Shown: positions 17,301-27,056 of the stretch, one piece after another
Layout: every line of letters starts with the position of its first letter
Position numbering within the stretch: position 1 is the first letter of the stretch
Origin: Pirellulaceae bacterium
Lineage (GTDB): Bacteria; Planctomycetota; Planctomycetia; Pirellulales; Thermoguttaceae
Length of the DNA: 40,461 bases
Direction of reading: 5' to 3'
Assembly: GCA_012744395.1 (NCBI GenBank)
Contig: JAAYCB010000198.1
Span: 1-40,461, forward strand
Notes under the pieces: model-generated
What the model was told of the DNA's origin: nothing
What the model saw: the letters and a program-made list of their open reading frames with translations, nothing else
Database searches by the model: none
Position numbers and translations under genes: made by a program

Positions 17301-20300
17301 ACGCTCGTCTGGTTGCAGCATGAGGAGCGCACCTGGGACACATCCGGGTACCCGGATTCCTACTACAGTTCCGCCAACCAGAACATCTACTACCGGCGGT
17401 TCGACGAGAGCGTCGACGCGGCCGGGCCGCGGATCACCGACCTGGTCGACGAGCAGGGCAACCTCGTGCCCGACGGCGGCACGATCGAGGGCCCGGTGCG
17501 GTACATCGTCGTTCCGTTCGACGAGCCGCTGTTGGCCGGCGATCCGGGGCAGAACCCGGACAGCGTGCTGAACACGAACAACTGGGTGCTGACGCAGAAC
17601 GGCGTGGAGATTCCCTTCGGCGTGGTCGATGTCCAGTTCGGCATGAACAAGGCGGCCGAGTTGGCCGGCCAGCCGGACGCTTTCGGTGGGACCTACGAGC
17701 TTTCGGAGATCCCGACGAACAAGTGGGAAGCGGTCCTGACGCTCGACGCCAACGGCGGACTGGTGCCGGGGGTCTTCCCGCTCGGCAGCGCCGAGTACAG
17801 GATCACGGCGCTTTCGCCGTCGGCCTTGGGGGGGATTTCGGGGGTGCGCGACCTGGCGGGCAACCCGCTCGGCTCGCTCGGTCCGGCGGCCAGCGGCGTT
17901 CCCATGGGGCGGACCTTCGCGGTCCACATCGACGCGGTCGATACCCCCGTCGACCCGATCGTCGGCGGAGCGGACCGGATCACCGGCACGCTCTATCCGG
18001 AAAGCCCCAATGCGGTGGCCGTCGACGCCGACGGCGACTACGTGATGGTGTGGACGGCCTACGACACCGATCTGGGCCGCGATCGGCTGTTCATGCGGTG
18101 CTACGACGCCGACGGGACGCCGGCCGATCTGCCGTTGCTGGACGGGGACAAGAACGTGATCGGCACGCGAATCGACGCCTTCCCGATCATCGCGGTGACT
18201 CCCCCCTCGACGCACCCGGAATTGATGGCCAGCGCGCAGCGGTTCGGCAGCGTGGCGATCGATCCCGACGGCGACTTCGTCATCACCTGGACCAACTATA
18301 CCGAGGGAGACGGCGACATCTACGCCCGGGCGTTCCCCGCCCGGGCGGGGATCCTCGGGCTGACGGACGTCGGCGGATTTGAGGTTCCCGTGATCAGCGA
18401 GGACGTGACGGAGGCGTTCCGTGTCAACGGCTCGATGGCTGCGATGCAGAAGTGGTCCGACGTGGCGATGGACGTCGATGGCAATTTCGTGATCACCTGG
18501 ACCAACGACAGCCGCGCGACGGGGGCCACGACGTCGGACTACGACGTCTACGCCCGCCGCTACAATGCCGCCGGCGAGAACCTCGGCCGCCAGATCCTCG
18601 TCAACGTGACCACGACGGGCAACCAGCGGTTGCCGAGCATCGCGATGGCCGCCCTGGGCGATTTCGTCATCGCCTGGCAGAGCGATGAGAACGGCGTCGA
18701 CGACGACATCTACGCCCGCGAGTTCAACGCCGACGGCACGCCCAAGGCTCCGCCCGTACTGGTCAACGACATCACCGTGGGGCACCAGCGCTATCCGGAC
18801 GTGGCGATGCGGTTCGACGGCGAGGCGTATGTCGTGACCTGGACGGATTCGGCGGCGGACACGAGCGGCACCTCGGTCTGGGCCGAGATCTCCGGCCAAC
18901 AGCCGCGGCACTACTTCGACCCCTACTCGCACGTCATCTCGCAGACGCACCAGTTCTCGATTGACGTCCCGGACAGCTTCACGATCGCCGACGTCAATCT
19001 GCAGCTGGGGCTGCTCACGCATACGCGGCTGGAGGACCTGGAAGTCAGCCTGCAAAGCCCCAGCGGCGCCACCGTGGTGCTCTTCAGCAGCCTGCCGAAG
19101 CCGCTGGTCGACGGCTCGCGGCCCGCCGGCAACACCCTCGACCACACGATCTTCGACGACGAAGCGCCGACCGGGGTGAGCATCAACAACTCGGACCGCG
19201 GCGCGGTGCCGAATTACGAGGGCGCGTATGTGCCGCAGGAAGCGCTGGCGGCGTTTGTCGGCGAGGACGCGCAGGGGACGTGGACCCTGATCGTCCAGGA
19301 CCGGAATCCGGGCAACAATGAGACGGGGTCGCTCTCGGCGCTCTCGCCGGAGATCGGCTCGTGGAGCCTCGACATCACCGACGTGAACGCGGAGCCCAGC
19401 TCGTTCCAGGTCAATTCGACCAACGAAGGCCACCAGATGTACTCCTCGGTGGCCATGGACACCCCGGGCAATTTCGTGATCACCTGGAGCGGCAAGGGAA
19501 ACCAGCCGATGCAGAGCGATCCGTCGGGCCATGGCGTCTACTACCAGCGCTACCACGGTGGCGGAACCCGGCTCGGCGGCGAAACCCGCGTCAACCGGCA
19601 AACCGACGGAAACCAGTGGATGTCGTCGATCGGCATGGACACACGCGGCAATTTCGTCATCGGCTGGACGGGCGTCGGCACGCTGCCGGGCACGACCGCC
19701 GTCTACAAGTACGACAGCGCGTCGAACTTCCAGCGCCCCGACCTGATCGGGCCGATCGTCAGCGACGTGCTCGCCGAGGGCGAGCGGTTGCCCAACGACG
19801 GGAAGGTGGAGGTCGATCCCGATGAGGGGCTCCAGACGCTGACGGTCGTCTTCGACGAAGCGCTCTCCACGGTTGGCGGCGCCAGCGGGCTGCACAGCGT
19901 GCTGAATCCGAACAACTGGGCGATCGTCCGCAACAACAGCGAGATTGTCGGCGGCATCCAGCGCGTCGATTTCGGCTTGAATCCGCTGACGAACAAGTAT
20001 GAGGCGATCGTGACCTTCGACGGCAACGGGGTCAACTTCGGCACCGCGCCGTTGAAGGACGGCGTCTACGTGCTGACGGTCCGCGACCTGATCACCGACG
20101 GCTCGGCGCTGGTCAATCCGGCGACCGGCGCGGTGATCAGCACCGGCAACGCGCTGGACGGGGACTACAATGGCATCCCGGGCGCAAGTCCGACGACGTT
20201 CGGCTTGGGCGGTTACGAACACCGATTCACGATCGAGTCCCGCACGTCCGGTCCCGGGCCCGGGCCGGAGCCCGACCCGAACGATCCGGATTCCGACCGG

Positions 20301-23300
20301 CCGGTCACCGGCGATGACGATACGTTCCCGCCCGGCGGTCCGCACCTGTCCGGCGAGAACCGCGGCGCCGTGGCCGCGGATGCCGACGGGCATCACGTCG
20401 TCGTGTTCACGGCAACGGACGACGGCAAGGAGCGCGTCTACTTCCGGCGGTTCAACCCGGATGGATCGCCGGGCGACGACCTGGGGCCGATCCCGGTCCT
20501 CCAGGGCGCCGCGAATGCCGGCGAGTTCGCCGCTGACGATCAGCGTTACGCCGCCGTGGCCTTGGACGCCGATGGGGACTTCGTGGTCACCTGGACGAAT
20601 CTCCGCGCGGTGACCGACGCCCAGGGCAATCCGGTGATCGATCCGATCACGGGAATGCCCAAGGTCGACGCCGATATCTACGCCCGGCGTTTCAACGCCA
20701 AGGGCGCGGCCCTCAGCAATGTCTTCCGCGTCAACACCTACACCAAAGACAATCAGATCTGGCCGTCCGTGGCGATGGATGTCGACGGCGACTTCATCGT
20801 CACCTGGGCCAGCTACGCCCAGGAGCGAGGCGGCCAGCCGGGTTCCGGATACGGCATCTACGCGCGGCGTTTCGACTCGGCGGGCCAGCCGCTGGCCCCC
20901 GAATTCCTGGTCAACGTGACGATCGCCGGCAATCAGCGGTACCCGTCGATCGACATGAGTTCGCAGGGCGACTTCGTGATTGCCTGGCAATCGGAGCAGG
21001 GAGCAAATTTCGGCGACGACGTGATTGCCCGCGTGTTCCACGCCGACGGCTCGCCGCGATCCAGCCTGAGCCGGGGCGAAGTCATCGTCAACGACACCCG
21101 GCTGGGCAACCAGCGCTATCCGGACGTGGCCTTCACCCCGGATGGCAACAACTTCGTCGTCACCTGGACCGCCAGCGGCGCCCAGGATGGCAGTGGCGAG
21201 GCGGTCTTCGGCCAGATGATCAACGTCTCGCTCCTCGATGAGCAGGGCGCCGTCGATCCGGTGCAGACCTACGCCAGCGACACGACGGCGCGGCCGTTTG
21301 GCTACGGCACCACGATCACCTCGACGATCGAGATCCCGGACACGTTCCCGGACGCCTTCACGATCAACGACATCAACCTGATGCTCAACATCCAGCACGC
21401 CTCGCCCAGAGACGTGCAGGTCCGCCTGATCAGCCCGTCGGGCACCGAGATCACGTTGTTTGCGAATGTCCCCCGCAGCGGCGTCGCCGGCGCCGACTTC
21501 ATCGACACGCTCTTCGACGACGAAGCCGACATCAGCATCCTCGATCCGACGGCGACCCCGCCGTTCATCAACACCCTGGGGTATCGGCCCGAGCAGCCGC
21601 TCAGCGCCTTCGACGGCCAGTTGACGAGCGGCACCTGGACGTTGATCGTCCAGGACGTGGATCGCAACGACCCGGCCTACCCCGATGTCAGCGGGGTCTT
21701 CAACGGTTGGAGCCTGGAGATCGAGCGGGTGCCCGAGCGGAGCGGCGAGTTCCTCGTCAACTCGACCACGGTCGGCGACCAGTCGCTCTCCTCGGTGGAC
21801 TTCAACAACCAGGGCGATTTTGTCATCGCCTGGCAGGGCAATGGCATCACCGATGATGGGCAAGACGTGACCGGCATCTTCTTCCAGAGGTTCGGGTTCA
21901 CTCTGGAGCGGATCGGCGCGGAGACGCGGGCCAACAAGCTCACCTCCGGGGAGCAGATCTTCCCCTCGGTCGCCTCGGACAATGCGGGTCAATTCGTGAT
22001 TGTCTGGCAGGGTCCCGGCCTGAACCCGGGCTCCAGCGAGGTCTACCGCTACTTGAGCCGCGGCGTGCTCGAGATCGACGAGGAGGACGGTCCCTGGGTC
22101 ACCGGCGTCTCGACGAAGGACGGCAAGCCGGTCTTCGAGGGCGACATCCTGCCGGTTCCCTCCGTCGGCGGCGGCGTGACGGAACTGCACGTCTTGTTCG
22201 GCAAGGACCTCTCCGTGCGCGACGGGACGGACGGGCTGGACAGCGTCCTGAATCCGACGAACTGGACCCTGGAACGCGGCGGCGTCACCATGCAGGGGGT
22301 GATCACCGGCGTGGACTTCGGCTTCGTCCCGGAACTGAACAAGTATCGAGCGATCCTGCATCTCGACGGCGACCGCGTCGCGGCCGGCACCCAGGGGCTG
22401 CCGGTTGGCGACTATGTGCTGACCGTCCGCGATCGGATCAACGACAACTATGAATATGACAGCTACGACGACTCCGGGGAGTACTTCCTCGGCAATGCCC
22501 TGGACGGCGATTTCGACGGGTTCCCTGGAACGCGCCCGGAATTCTCCGGCTACCCCGGCTACAAGCTGCGGTTCTCCGTCTCCAGCACCGCGCAGCTCGG
22601 CCCCGAGCAGCGGGTCAACGAGGTTGCCCCGGACCAGCCGAATTACGTCCAGGTCTTCGGGCCATCGCTGGGGACCGGCCAGGCCCGCGAGGAATCCACC
22701 CAGTCGGTGGCCGTCGACCACGACGGCGACTACGCCGTCGTGTGGACGAGTTACGGCCAGGACGATCCGGACGATCCGATCGGTGGCGGCGTCTACATGC
22801 GCCTCTACGACCGCGCGAGCAGGCCGCTGACGGGCGAGATTCTCGTCAACCAGACCGTTGCCGGGATGCAGAACAGCGCGGCGATCGCGATGGACGCCGA
22901 CGGCGACTTCGTCGTCGTCTGGCAGTCGGAAGGCACGAGCGACGACGGGAGCTGGGATGTCTTCGCCCGCCGGTTCAACGCGGTCGGCACGGCGTTGAGT
23001 GACGAGTTCCGCGTCAACGTCGAGACGGCCAACAACCAGCTCAACCCGGCCGTGGCGATGGACTACTTCGGCAACTTCGTGGTCGTCTGGGCATCGGAGA
23101 GCGGTTCGATCGGCAGCTACTTCAATGAGATCCGCGGCCGGCTCTTCGACCTCAAGGGCGAAGCGGTGACGACGGACTTTGTGGTCAACGACACGATCCT
23201 CCCGGCCCAGTCGCCGCAGCCCGGCCTGCCCTCGACGAATCCGGCCGTGGCGATGGACCCGCTGGGCAACTTCGCCGTCGCCTGGGACCAGATCACCGCC

Positions 23301-26300
23301 CAGACGAGCGGCGTGATCACCGACAGCCAGATCATGGCCAAGTTCTTCGACAGCAGCGGGACCGAATGGGCTCCCGAGTTCCAGGCCGATGACGGCGGCG
23401 GGACCGGCGGCGGCGATCTGTTCCGCACGGCGCGCAACCCGCAGCTTGACCTCGACGAAAACGGCAACATGACCGTCGTCTGGGAGGCCTTCGGGCAGGA
23501 CGACGTCGGCCCGACCAGCTATGGCGTGTTCTTCCAGCAGTTCGAACTGCTGATCACTCCCGACGAGGACGATCCGACCCTGCCGCCGGAAGTCACGATC
23601 ACGGAGGGCGCCACCGGGCAGGTCAACCTGCCGGACTTCGCCGGCGAGCAGGTCAACCCGGCGGTTGGCGTCGACGCCAACGGAAACTTCACCGTCGTCT
23701 GGAACGGCGCCGGCGGCGAGAACGACCCGCTCGACCCGACGAACAGCGACCTGTTCGCCAATCTCGATAACGAGGGGGTGTTCTTGCGGACCTTCGATCC
23801 GTTGGCCGTGCCGACGAGCACCCAGGGGCGCGTGAACATGACGCGGGAAGGCATCCAGCATTACCCGTCGATCAGCATGCAGCCCAACGGGGGATTCGTG
23901 GTCGCCTGGTGCGGCCAGGGGGTGGGCGATCGCCACGGCATCTTCGCCCGCCGCTACACGGCGGGCGGCGACACGGCCGGCCCGTGGGCGACCGAACTCC
24001 GCACCACGGACGGCGAAATGATCGGCGAGGGGGAAAACCTGTTCAACAACCCGCGGCAACTGGTCGTCGTCTTCAACGAGCCGATGTCGACCAGCGGCGG
24101 CGCAACCGGCTTCAACAGCGTGCTCAATCCGAGCAACTGGGCGCTGGTCAACGGACTGGGGGCGGAACTGGTCGACGCAATCAGCAAGGTCGACTTCGCC
24201 CTGAACCCGGCGACCAACAAATGGGAAGCCACGTTGACCTTCAATTCGGCCGTCTATCCCGATGGCCTGGCCAACGGATACTATCAATTGATCGCCCGGT
24301 CGCAACTGAAAGACCTGGCGGGCAACTCGCTGGCGGTTTCGGGCCTCCGCCCCGCGGGCACCGGGCTGACCTTCATGCCGCCCACCAGCCCCACCGGCGG
24401 CATGGGCTTCAGCTTCCGCGTCCACGAGTTGACGCCCGGCGATCCGAACCCGGGCGATCTGGATCCGATCCTCAACACGAACCTGATCGGCGACAAGTTC
24501 GATCCGGCGGTCGCGCGAAACGCCTCCGGTCGCTACGTGGCGGTCTGGGTCGAGCGGGCCGACGTCGAAATCCCCGACCCGGACAACCCGCAGGAGACGA
24601 TCACCGTCACCCAGTCGGACATCTACGCCCGGATGTTCGACGCCAACGACCGGCCGATCCGCAACCGCTACGGCAACAACGACGCCTTCCTCGTCAACAG
24701 CCTGACGACCGGCGAACAGCTCGAACCGGACGTGGCGATCGACGATGCGGGCAACTTCCTCGTCGTCTGGTCCGGGCCCGGCACCTCGGCTCTGGGCGAC
24801 GTGGATGAAGCCGGCATCTTCGGCCAGCGGTTCAACGCCCTGGGCGATCCGCTCGGCGGCCAGTTCGCCATCAACACGACCTCCAAGGGCGTGCAGGAGC
24901 AGCCGGCCGTGGCGATGGACGCGGCGGGCAATTTCGTGGTCGCCTGGCGGAGCTGGGAACAGGGCGGGATCATGGCCCGGCTGTTCAGCAGCTCCGGCGC
25001 GGCTTCGGCGGAATTCCGCGCCAACACGACGCTCGGGACCCATGTCCGCAAGCCCGACGTGGCGATGGACGCCGACGGCGACTTCACGATCGTCTGGACC
25101 GGCGCGGAGCAGGACAACGGCTCGATGGGCGTCTTCGCGCAGCGGTTCAACAAGACGGGCGGACGGCTTGGCGGAGAGTTCCGCGTCAACCAGTACCAGA
25201 CCTCCGAGCAGGAGTCGCCGCGAATTGCCATGGACGACCTCGGCAATTCGGTGATCGTCTGGCAGAGCTTCGGCCAGGATGGCAGCGGCTACGGAATCTA
25301 CGGCCGCAGGTACAATGCCAGCGGCGCGGCCCAGGGCAATGAGTTCCGCGTGAACACCTACACCCCGGACTGGCAATTCGAGCCGGCCGTCGCCATGGCC
25401 TCCAACGGCGACTTCGTCGTCACCTGGTCGGGCTGGGGCAACGAGGGGGATCGCGGCGAATTCTACGGCATTTTCGCCAAGATGTACAACGCGGACGGCA
25501 GCCCGTTCATCGTGCCCGGCCAGACCGAGCCGGTTGGCGAGTTCCGCATCAATGCGGTCGTCGCCAACGATCAGCGGCGGTCCGACGTGGCGATGGACGC
25601 GGCGGGCCACTACGTCGTCGTCTGGGAGGGCACGACCGAAGTCCTCCTGCCCGATCCGGAAGATACCGAGACCACGATTCTCGTGCCGCAGACCGACATC
25701 TACGCTCGGTTCGTCGATCCGCCGGTGACGGCCTCAGACGATGGCAAGGAGCTGAAACTGCTCGGCACCTCGGGCGCCGACACCTTCGAATTCATCGGCG
25801 GGGCGACTCCCAAGGACTGGGTGATCAAGGTCAACGGCAAGACCTACACGGCCGCCTCGACTGTCGAAAAGATCCTCTTCGAGGGCATGGGCGGCAACGA
25901 CACGGTGTCGATCATTGGGACCGCGGCCAACGAGAGCGTCTCGATGTGGCCGGGCAAGGTCCTCTTCGAGGGCGTTGGCTACACGGTCGAGGCCACTTCG
26001 GTCGAGATCGTCACGGTCGACGGCAAGGGGGGCTACGACAAGGTCGTGGAGATGAACGGCTCGGCCGGCAACGACTCGTTCGTGATCCGCGTCGGCCAGG
26101 CCACCGCCACGGGCACCGGCTACTCGCAGACCGCGATCGGCTTCGAGGAAGTCTACGCGTACGCCCGCGGCGGCACGGACGAGGTCTTGATGTACGACAC
26201 GGCCGGAAAGGACATCTTCAAGGCCGATGGCAGCGGAGGCTGGGCTTCAATGCAGGGCGATGGATACTTCCACCGCGCCAAGGGCTTCCATTACGCCCAT

Positions 26301-27056
26301 GGTTATTCGACGAGCTCGACCGACGAGGCCTACCTCTATGACTCGGCCGGCGACGACGACTTCAAGGCGTATTTCGACGACACCAAGGACGTCCGGTTCT
26401 CCAAAATGTCCGGCTCCGGCTACTACCATCGGGCGAAGAACTTCCCCACCGTCTACGCGGTTGCCAACCGCGGCGGAGAGGACCGGGCCCGCCTGCTGGC
26501 CAGCCAGAATCACGTCGAGGAGTTTGTTGGCACGCCCAGCGAGTCGAAACTCTCCAGCGCGCAGGCCAATTACAGCATCACCGCGCAACTGTTCGAGACG
26601 GTCCTCGCGCGATCGACGCGTGGCGACCAGGACAAGGCCGTATTCTTCGACGAGCCGAACACCACCAACAAGCAGGTCTTCAAGGGCCTGCACGAAAAAG
26701 GCGAGTTGTTCGGCAAGTCGGCCAGCGGCAGGGACTTCCAGGTCACGGCCCGGAAGTTCGCCACGGTCGAAGCCACGGCGACTCCCGGGACGGGCCACAT
26801 TGCCAGGCTGATCGATACCGCCGGCGACGATCACCTGGTGATCGACGAGGTCTCCGCGCGGATGTACAAGTACGGCAATGTTCCGGTCGGTGGGACTGCC
26901 GCCGATCGGAGCCTGGATCTGCTCTACCAGGCGATGGCCTTCGACCGGATCGAGGTCTACCGCCAGCCGGACCAGAGCGGCGTCGACACGAGGCGCGTCA
27001 GCGCGGTCGATATCGTATTGACCTACGATGATCCGGCCGGCTGGAACGACATTTAG
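14331..27056 (+). CDS. Giant exported repeat protein, LEPR-XLL type, with P-domains, Ig-like and RTX-like modules
   Basis: A 4,241-residue protein. The N-terminus carries LEERQLLS (residues 44-51), the planctomycete LEPR-XLL sorting-type motif in place of a classical signal peptide. The body contains about 35 copies of a strand motif of the form AMDxDGDFVVxW, usually followed by YARRFNAxG and EFRVNTxTxGNQ, giving units of about 60 residues. Ig-like SbsA-type modules (DSVLNPxNW...) lie near residues 1030-1185, 1807-1970, 2587-2754 and 3217-3367. Two P-domain-like modules (about 1540-1687 and 2324-2467; SGTWTLIVQD) have no attached protease. From about 3802 to the end come degenerate RTX-like repeats (DSAGDDDFKA...GSGYYHRAKNF). 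Aspartate richness suggests calcium binding. Likely role: cell surface or extracellular adhesion or matrix. It is the second gene of an operon with the TIGR03032 gene; GAGGA precedes the start. Confidence 0.9.
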   Translation: MSIFRLPTLDRVATKLESLWERVGRPARPDSKHGKCRSLLVDPLEERQLLSVSPADWTDVLVNQVVSENQQQVVAGQSLGMDNDGDFVVVWTRYDEVLDPSSGQPVLDPVTGQPWTDANIYARYFTDEVQRLSIPSELAADSVSGQFGYFTLKYGGNEVQKLTISTTYQPRQGGAAGQPYVAGSITLGFDVNGNGVIGPGETTTIVYNELNPLGTTANSMQTALQGLGGALADVTISPISPKEYEIRFGDFSLGKNQPLISVESTNFSSGFLPAVQVEAIREPVEIGRIYVSPTDPNLTARSIEENFRQTMTGFDIGPIEFEPPSRIPPAAGPYSQPQTTRQGVPNVSVQPVALPDGTLSLTQFEITFDGKISGSIEGSAGKKDHPELVVIEAVDELGASWIDSPEIDVLTLKEPSPEFRVNPEEPEDVFTPHPDKYDQLNAVVAMDADGDFVIAWQSEIGEAQDSGNVFDIYARRFTPIGLTAPEHVVYVPGIMAKGDAFRVNTKTTGPQVNPSIGMDDDGNFAIAWSSTSQDISFFNSVRARQYTREGVPVGDEFLVNTEDTQIHSDPYVGMSHDGNTVITWNTGLAITAKIYDSTGSLIDGPFNVGSGVNHSTTFDKQNRFVVTYETGTLQDPDNVGQNSIGTRAIMYRLFDAAGNVNRTVVRDTFRPNSASFDPDADTLWPGRQQNPQAGLDADGDLVIAYDGFGPDVSDYFYLGSNYFAKAMSDPANADLLAFFPGGSLSLSNSIDVDTAIELVLIDAANQGATLSQLGRIRVILDSKAALLRGEANGVMYSRFDADPPTGAANILASDSVVNAKRDGHNAKYLIAIDTAATGGTFAARLWNSFTSGFETITFNPVFTNNVLNIAGTRDDIHNKLEAATRTGVNWPEPQYDGVVDVRVVSAQEIFARQVTLSDGSQPWRYPTAPNTVVFEVTFQGEVHDSYIDLVLSANALTPAPQTVQIIDYQAADSGTTQTDVSLAMQTQGDFTLVWLQHEERTWDTSGYPDSYYSSANQNIYYRRFDESVDAAGPRITDLVDEQGNLVPDGGTIEGPVRYIVVPFDEPLLAGDPGQNPDSVLNTNNWVLTQNGVEIPFGVVDVQFGMNKAAELAGQPDAFGGTYELSEIPTNKWEAVLTLDANGGLVPGVFPLGSAEYRITALSPSALGGISGVRDLAGNPLGSLGPAASGVPMGRTFAVHIDAVDTPVDPIVGGADRITGTLYPESPNAVAVDADGDYVMVWTAYDTDLGRDRLFMRCYDADGTPADLPLLDGDKNVIGTRIDAFPIIAVTPPSTHPELMASAQRFGSVAIDPDGDFVITWTNYTEGDGDIYARAFPARAGILGLTDVGGFEVPVISEDVTEAFRVNGSMAAMQKWSDVAMDVDGNFVITWTNDSRATGATTSDYDVYARRYNAAGENLGRQILVNVTTTGNQRLPSIAMAALGDFVIAWQSDENGVDDDIYAREFNADGTPKAPPVLVNDITVGHQRYPDVAMRFDGEAYVVTWTDSAADTSGTSVWAEISGQQPRHYFDPYSHVISQTHQFSIDVPDSFTIADVNLQLGLLTHTRLEDLEVSLQSPSGATVVLFSSLPKPLVDGSRPAGNTLDHTIFDDEAPTGVSINNSDRGAVPNYEGAYVPQEALAAFVGEDAQGTWTLIVQDRNPGNNETGSLSALSPEIGSWSLDITDVNAEPSSFQVNSTNEGHQMYSSVAMDTPGNFVITWSGKGNQPMQSDPSGHGVYYQRYHGGGTRLGGETRVNRQTDGNQWMSSIGMDTRGNFVIGWTGVGTLPGTTAVYKYDSASNFQRPDLIGPIVSDVLAEGERLPNDGKVEVDPDEGLQTLTVVFDEALSTVGGASGLHSVLNPNNWAIVRNNSEIVGGIQRVDFGLNPLTNKYEAIVTFDGNGVNFGTAPLKDGVYVLTVRDLITDGSALVNPATGAVISTGNALDGDYNGIPGASPTTFGLGGYEHRFTIESRTSGPGPGPEPDPNDPDSDRPVTGDDDTFPPGGPHLSGENRGAVAADADGHHVVVFTATDDGKERVYFRRFNPDGSPGDDLGPIPVLQGAANAGEFAADDQRYAAVALDADGDFVVTWTNLRAVTDAQGNPVIDPITGMPKVDADIYARRFNAKGAALSNVFRVNTYTKDNQIWPSVAMDVDGDFIVTWASYAQERGGQPGSGYGIYARRFDSAGQPLAPEFLVNVTIAGNQRYPSIDMSSQGDFVIAWQSEQGANFGDDVIARVFHADGSPRSSLSRGEVIVNDTRLGNQRYPDVAFTPDGNNFVVTWTASGAQDGSGEAVFGQMINVSLLDEQGAVDPVQTYASDTTARPFGYGTTITSTIEIPDTFPDAFTINDINLMLNIQHASPRDVQVRLISPSGTEITLFANVPRSGVAGADFIDTLFDDEADISILDPTATPPFINTLGYRPEQPLSAFDGQLTSGTWTLIVQDVDRNDPAYPDVSGVFNGWSLEIERVPERSGEFLVNSTTVGDQSLSSVDFNNQGDFVIAWQGNGITDDGQDVTGIFFQRFGFTLERIGAETRANKLTSGEQIFPSVASDNAGQFVIVWQGPGLNPGSSEVYRYLSRGVLEIDEEDGPWVTGVSTKDGKPVFEGDILPVPSVGGGVTELHVLFGKDLSVRDGTDGLDSVLNPTNWTLERGGVTMQGVITGVDFGFVPELNKYRAILHLDGDRVAAGTQGLPVGDYVLTVRDRINDNYEYDSYDDSGEYFLGNALDGDFDGFPGTRPEFSGYPGYKLRFSVSSTAQLGPEQRVNEVAPDQPNYVQVFGPSLGTGQAREESTQSVAVDHDGDYAVVWTSYGQDDPDDPIGGGVYMRLYDRASRPLTGEILVNQTVAGMQNSAAIAMDADGDFVVVWQSEGTSDDGSWDVFARRFNAVGTALSDEFRVNVETANNQLNPAVAMDYFGNFVVVWASESGSIGSYFNEIRGRLFDLKGEAVTTDFVVNDTILPAQSPQPGLPSTNPAVAMDPLGNFAVAWDQITAQTSGVITDSQIMAKFFDSSGTEWAPEFQADDGGGTGGGDLFRTARNPQLDLDENGNMTVVWEAFGQDDVGPTSYGVFFQQFELLITPDEDDPTLPPEVTITEGATGQVNLPDFAGEQVNPAVGVDANGNFTVVWNGAGGENDPLDPTNSDLFANLDNEGVFLRTFDPLAVPTSTQGRVNMTREGIQHYPSISMQPNGGFVVAWCGQGVGDRHGIFARRYTAGGDTAGPWATELRTTDGEMIGEGENLFNNPRQLVVVFNEPMSTSGGATGFNSVLNPSNWALVNGLGAELVDAISKVDFALNPATNKWEATLTFNSAVYPDGLANGYYQLIARSQLKDLAGNSLAVSGLRPAGTGLTFMPPTSPTGGMGFSFRVHELTPGDPNPGDLDPILNTNLIGDKFDPAVARNASGRYVAVWVERADVEIPDPDNPQETITVTQSDIYARMFDANDRPIRNRYGNNDAFLVNSLTTGEQLEPDVAIDDAGNFLVVWSGPGTSALGDVDEAGIFGQRFNALGDPLGGQFAINTTSKGVQEQPAVAMDAAGNFVVAWRSWEQGGIMARLFSSSGAASAEFRANTTLGTHVRKPDVAMDADGDFTIVWTGAEQDNGSMGVFAQRFNKTGGRLGGEFRVNQYQTSEQESPRIAMDDLGNSVIVWQSFGQDGSGYGIYGRRYNASGAAQGNEFRVNTYTPDWQFEPAVAMASNGDFVVTWSGWGNEGDRGEFYGIFAKMYNADGSPFIVPGQTEPVGEFRINAVVANDQRRSDVAMDAAGHYVVVWEGTTEVLLPDPEDTETTILVPQTDIYARFVDPPVTASDDGKELKLLGTSGADTFEFIGGATPKDWVIKVNGKTYTAASTVEKILFEGMGGNDTVSIIGTAANESVSMWPGKVLFEGVGYTVEATSVEIVTVDGKGGYDKVVEMNGSAGNDSFVIRVGQATATGTGYSQTAIGFEEVYAYARGGTDEVLMYDTAGKDIFKADGSGGWASMQGDGYFHRAKGFHYAHGYSTSSTDEAYLYDSAGDDDFKAYFDDTKDVRFSKMSGSGYYHRAKNFPTVYAVANRGGEDRARLLASQNHVEEFVGTPSESKLSSAQANYSITAQLFETVLARSTRGDQDKAVFFDEPNTTNKQVFKGLHEKGELFGKSASGRDFQVTARKFATVEATATPGTGHIARLIDTAGDDHLVIDEVSARMYKYGNVPVGGTAADRSLDLLYQAMAFDRIEVYRQPDQSGVDTRRVSAVDIVLTYDDPAGWNDI

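Noticed and set aside
14487..25610. 3,707-codon open frame on the minus strand across the giant gene
   Set aside because: It is in antisense codon register to an obviously coding, repeat-structured gene and exists because the sense gene lacks TTA, CTA and TCA codons; the translation is Arg/Val/Asp/His-rich mirror sequence with no domain.
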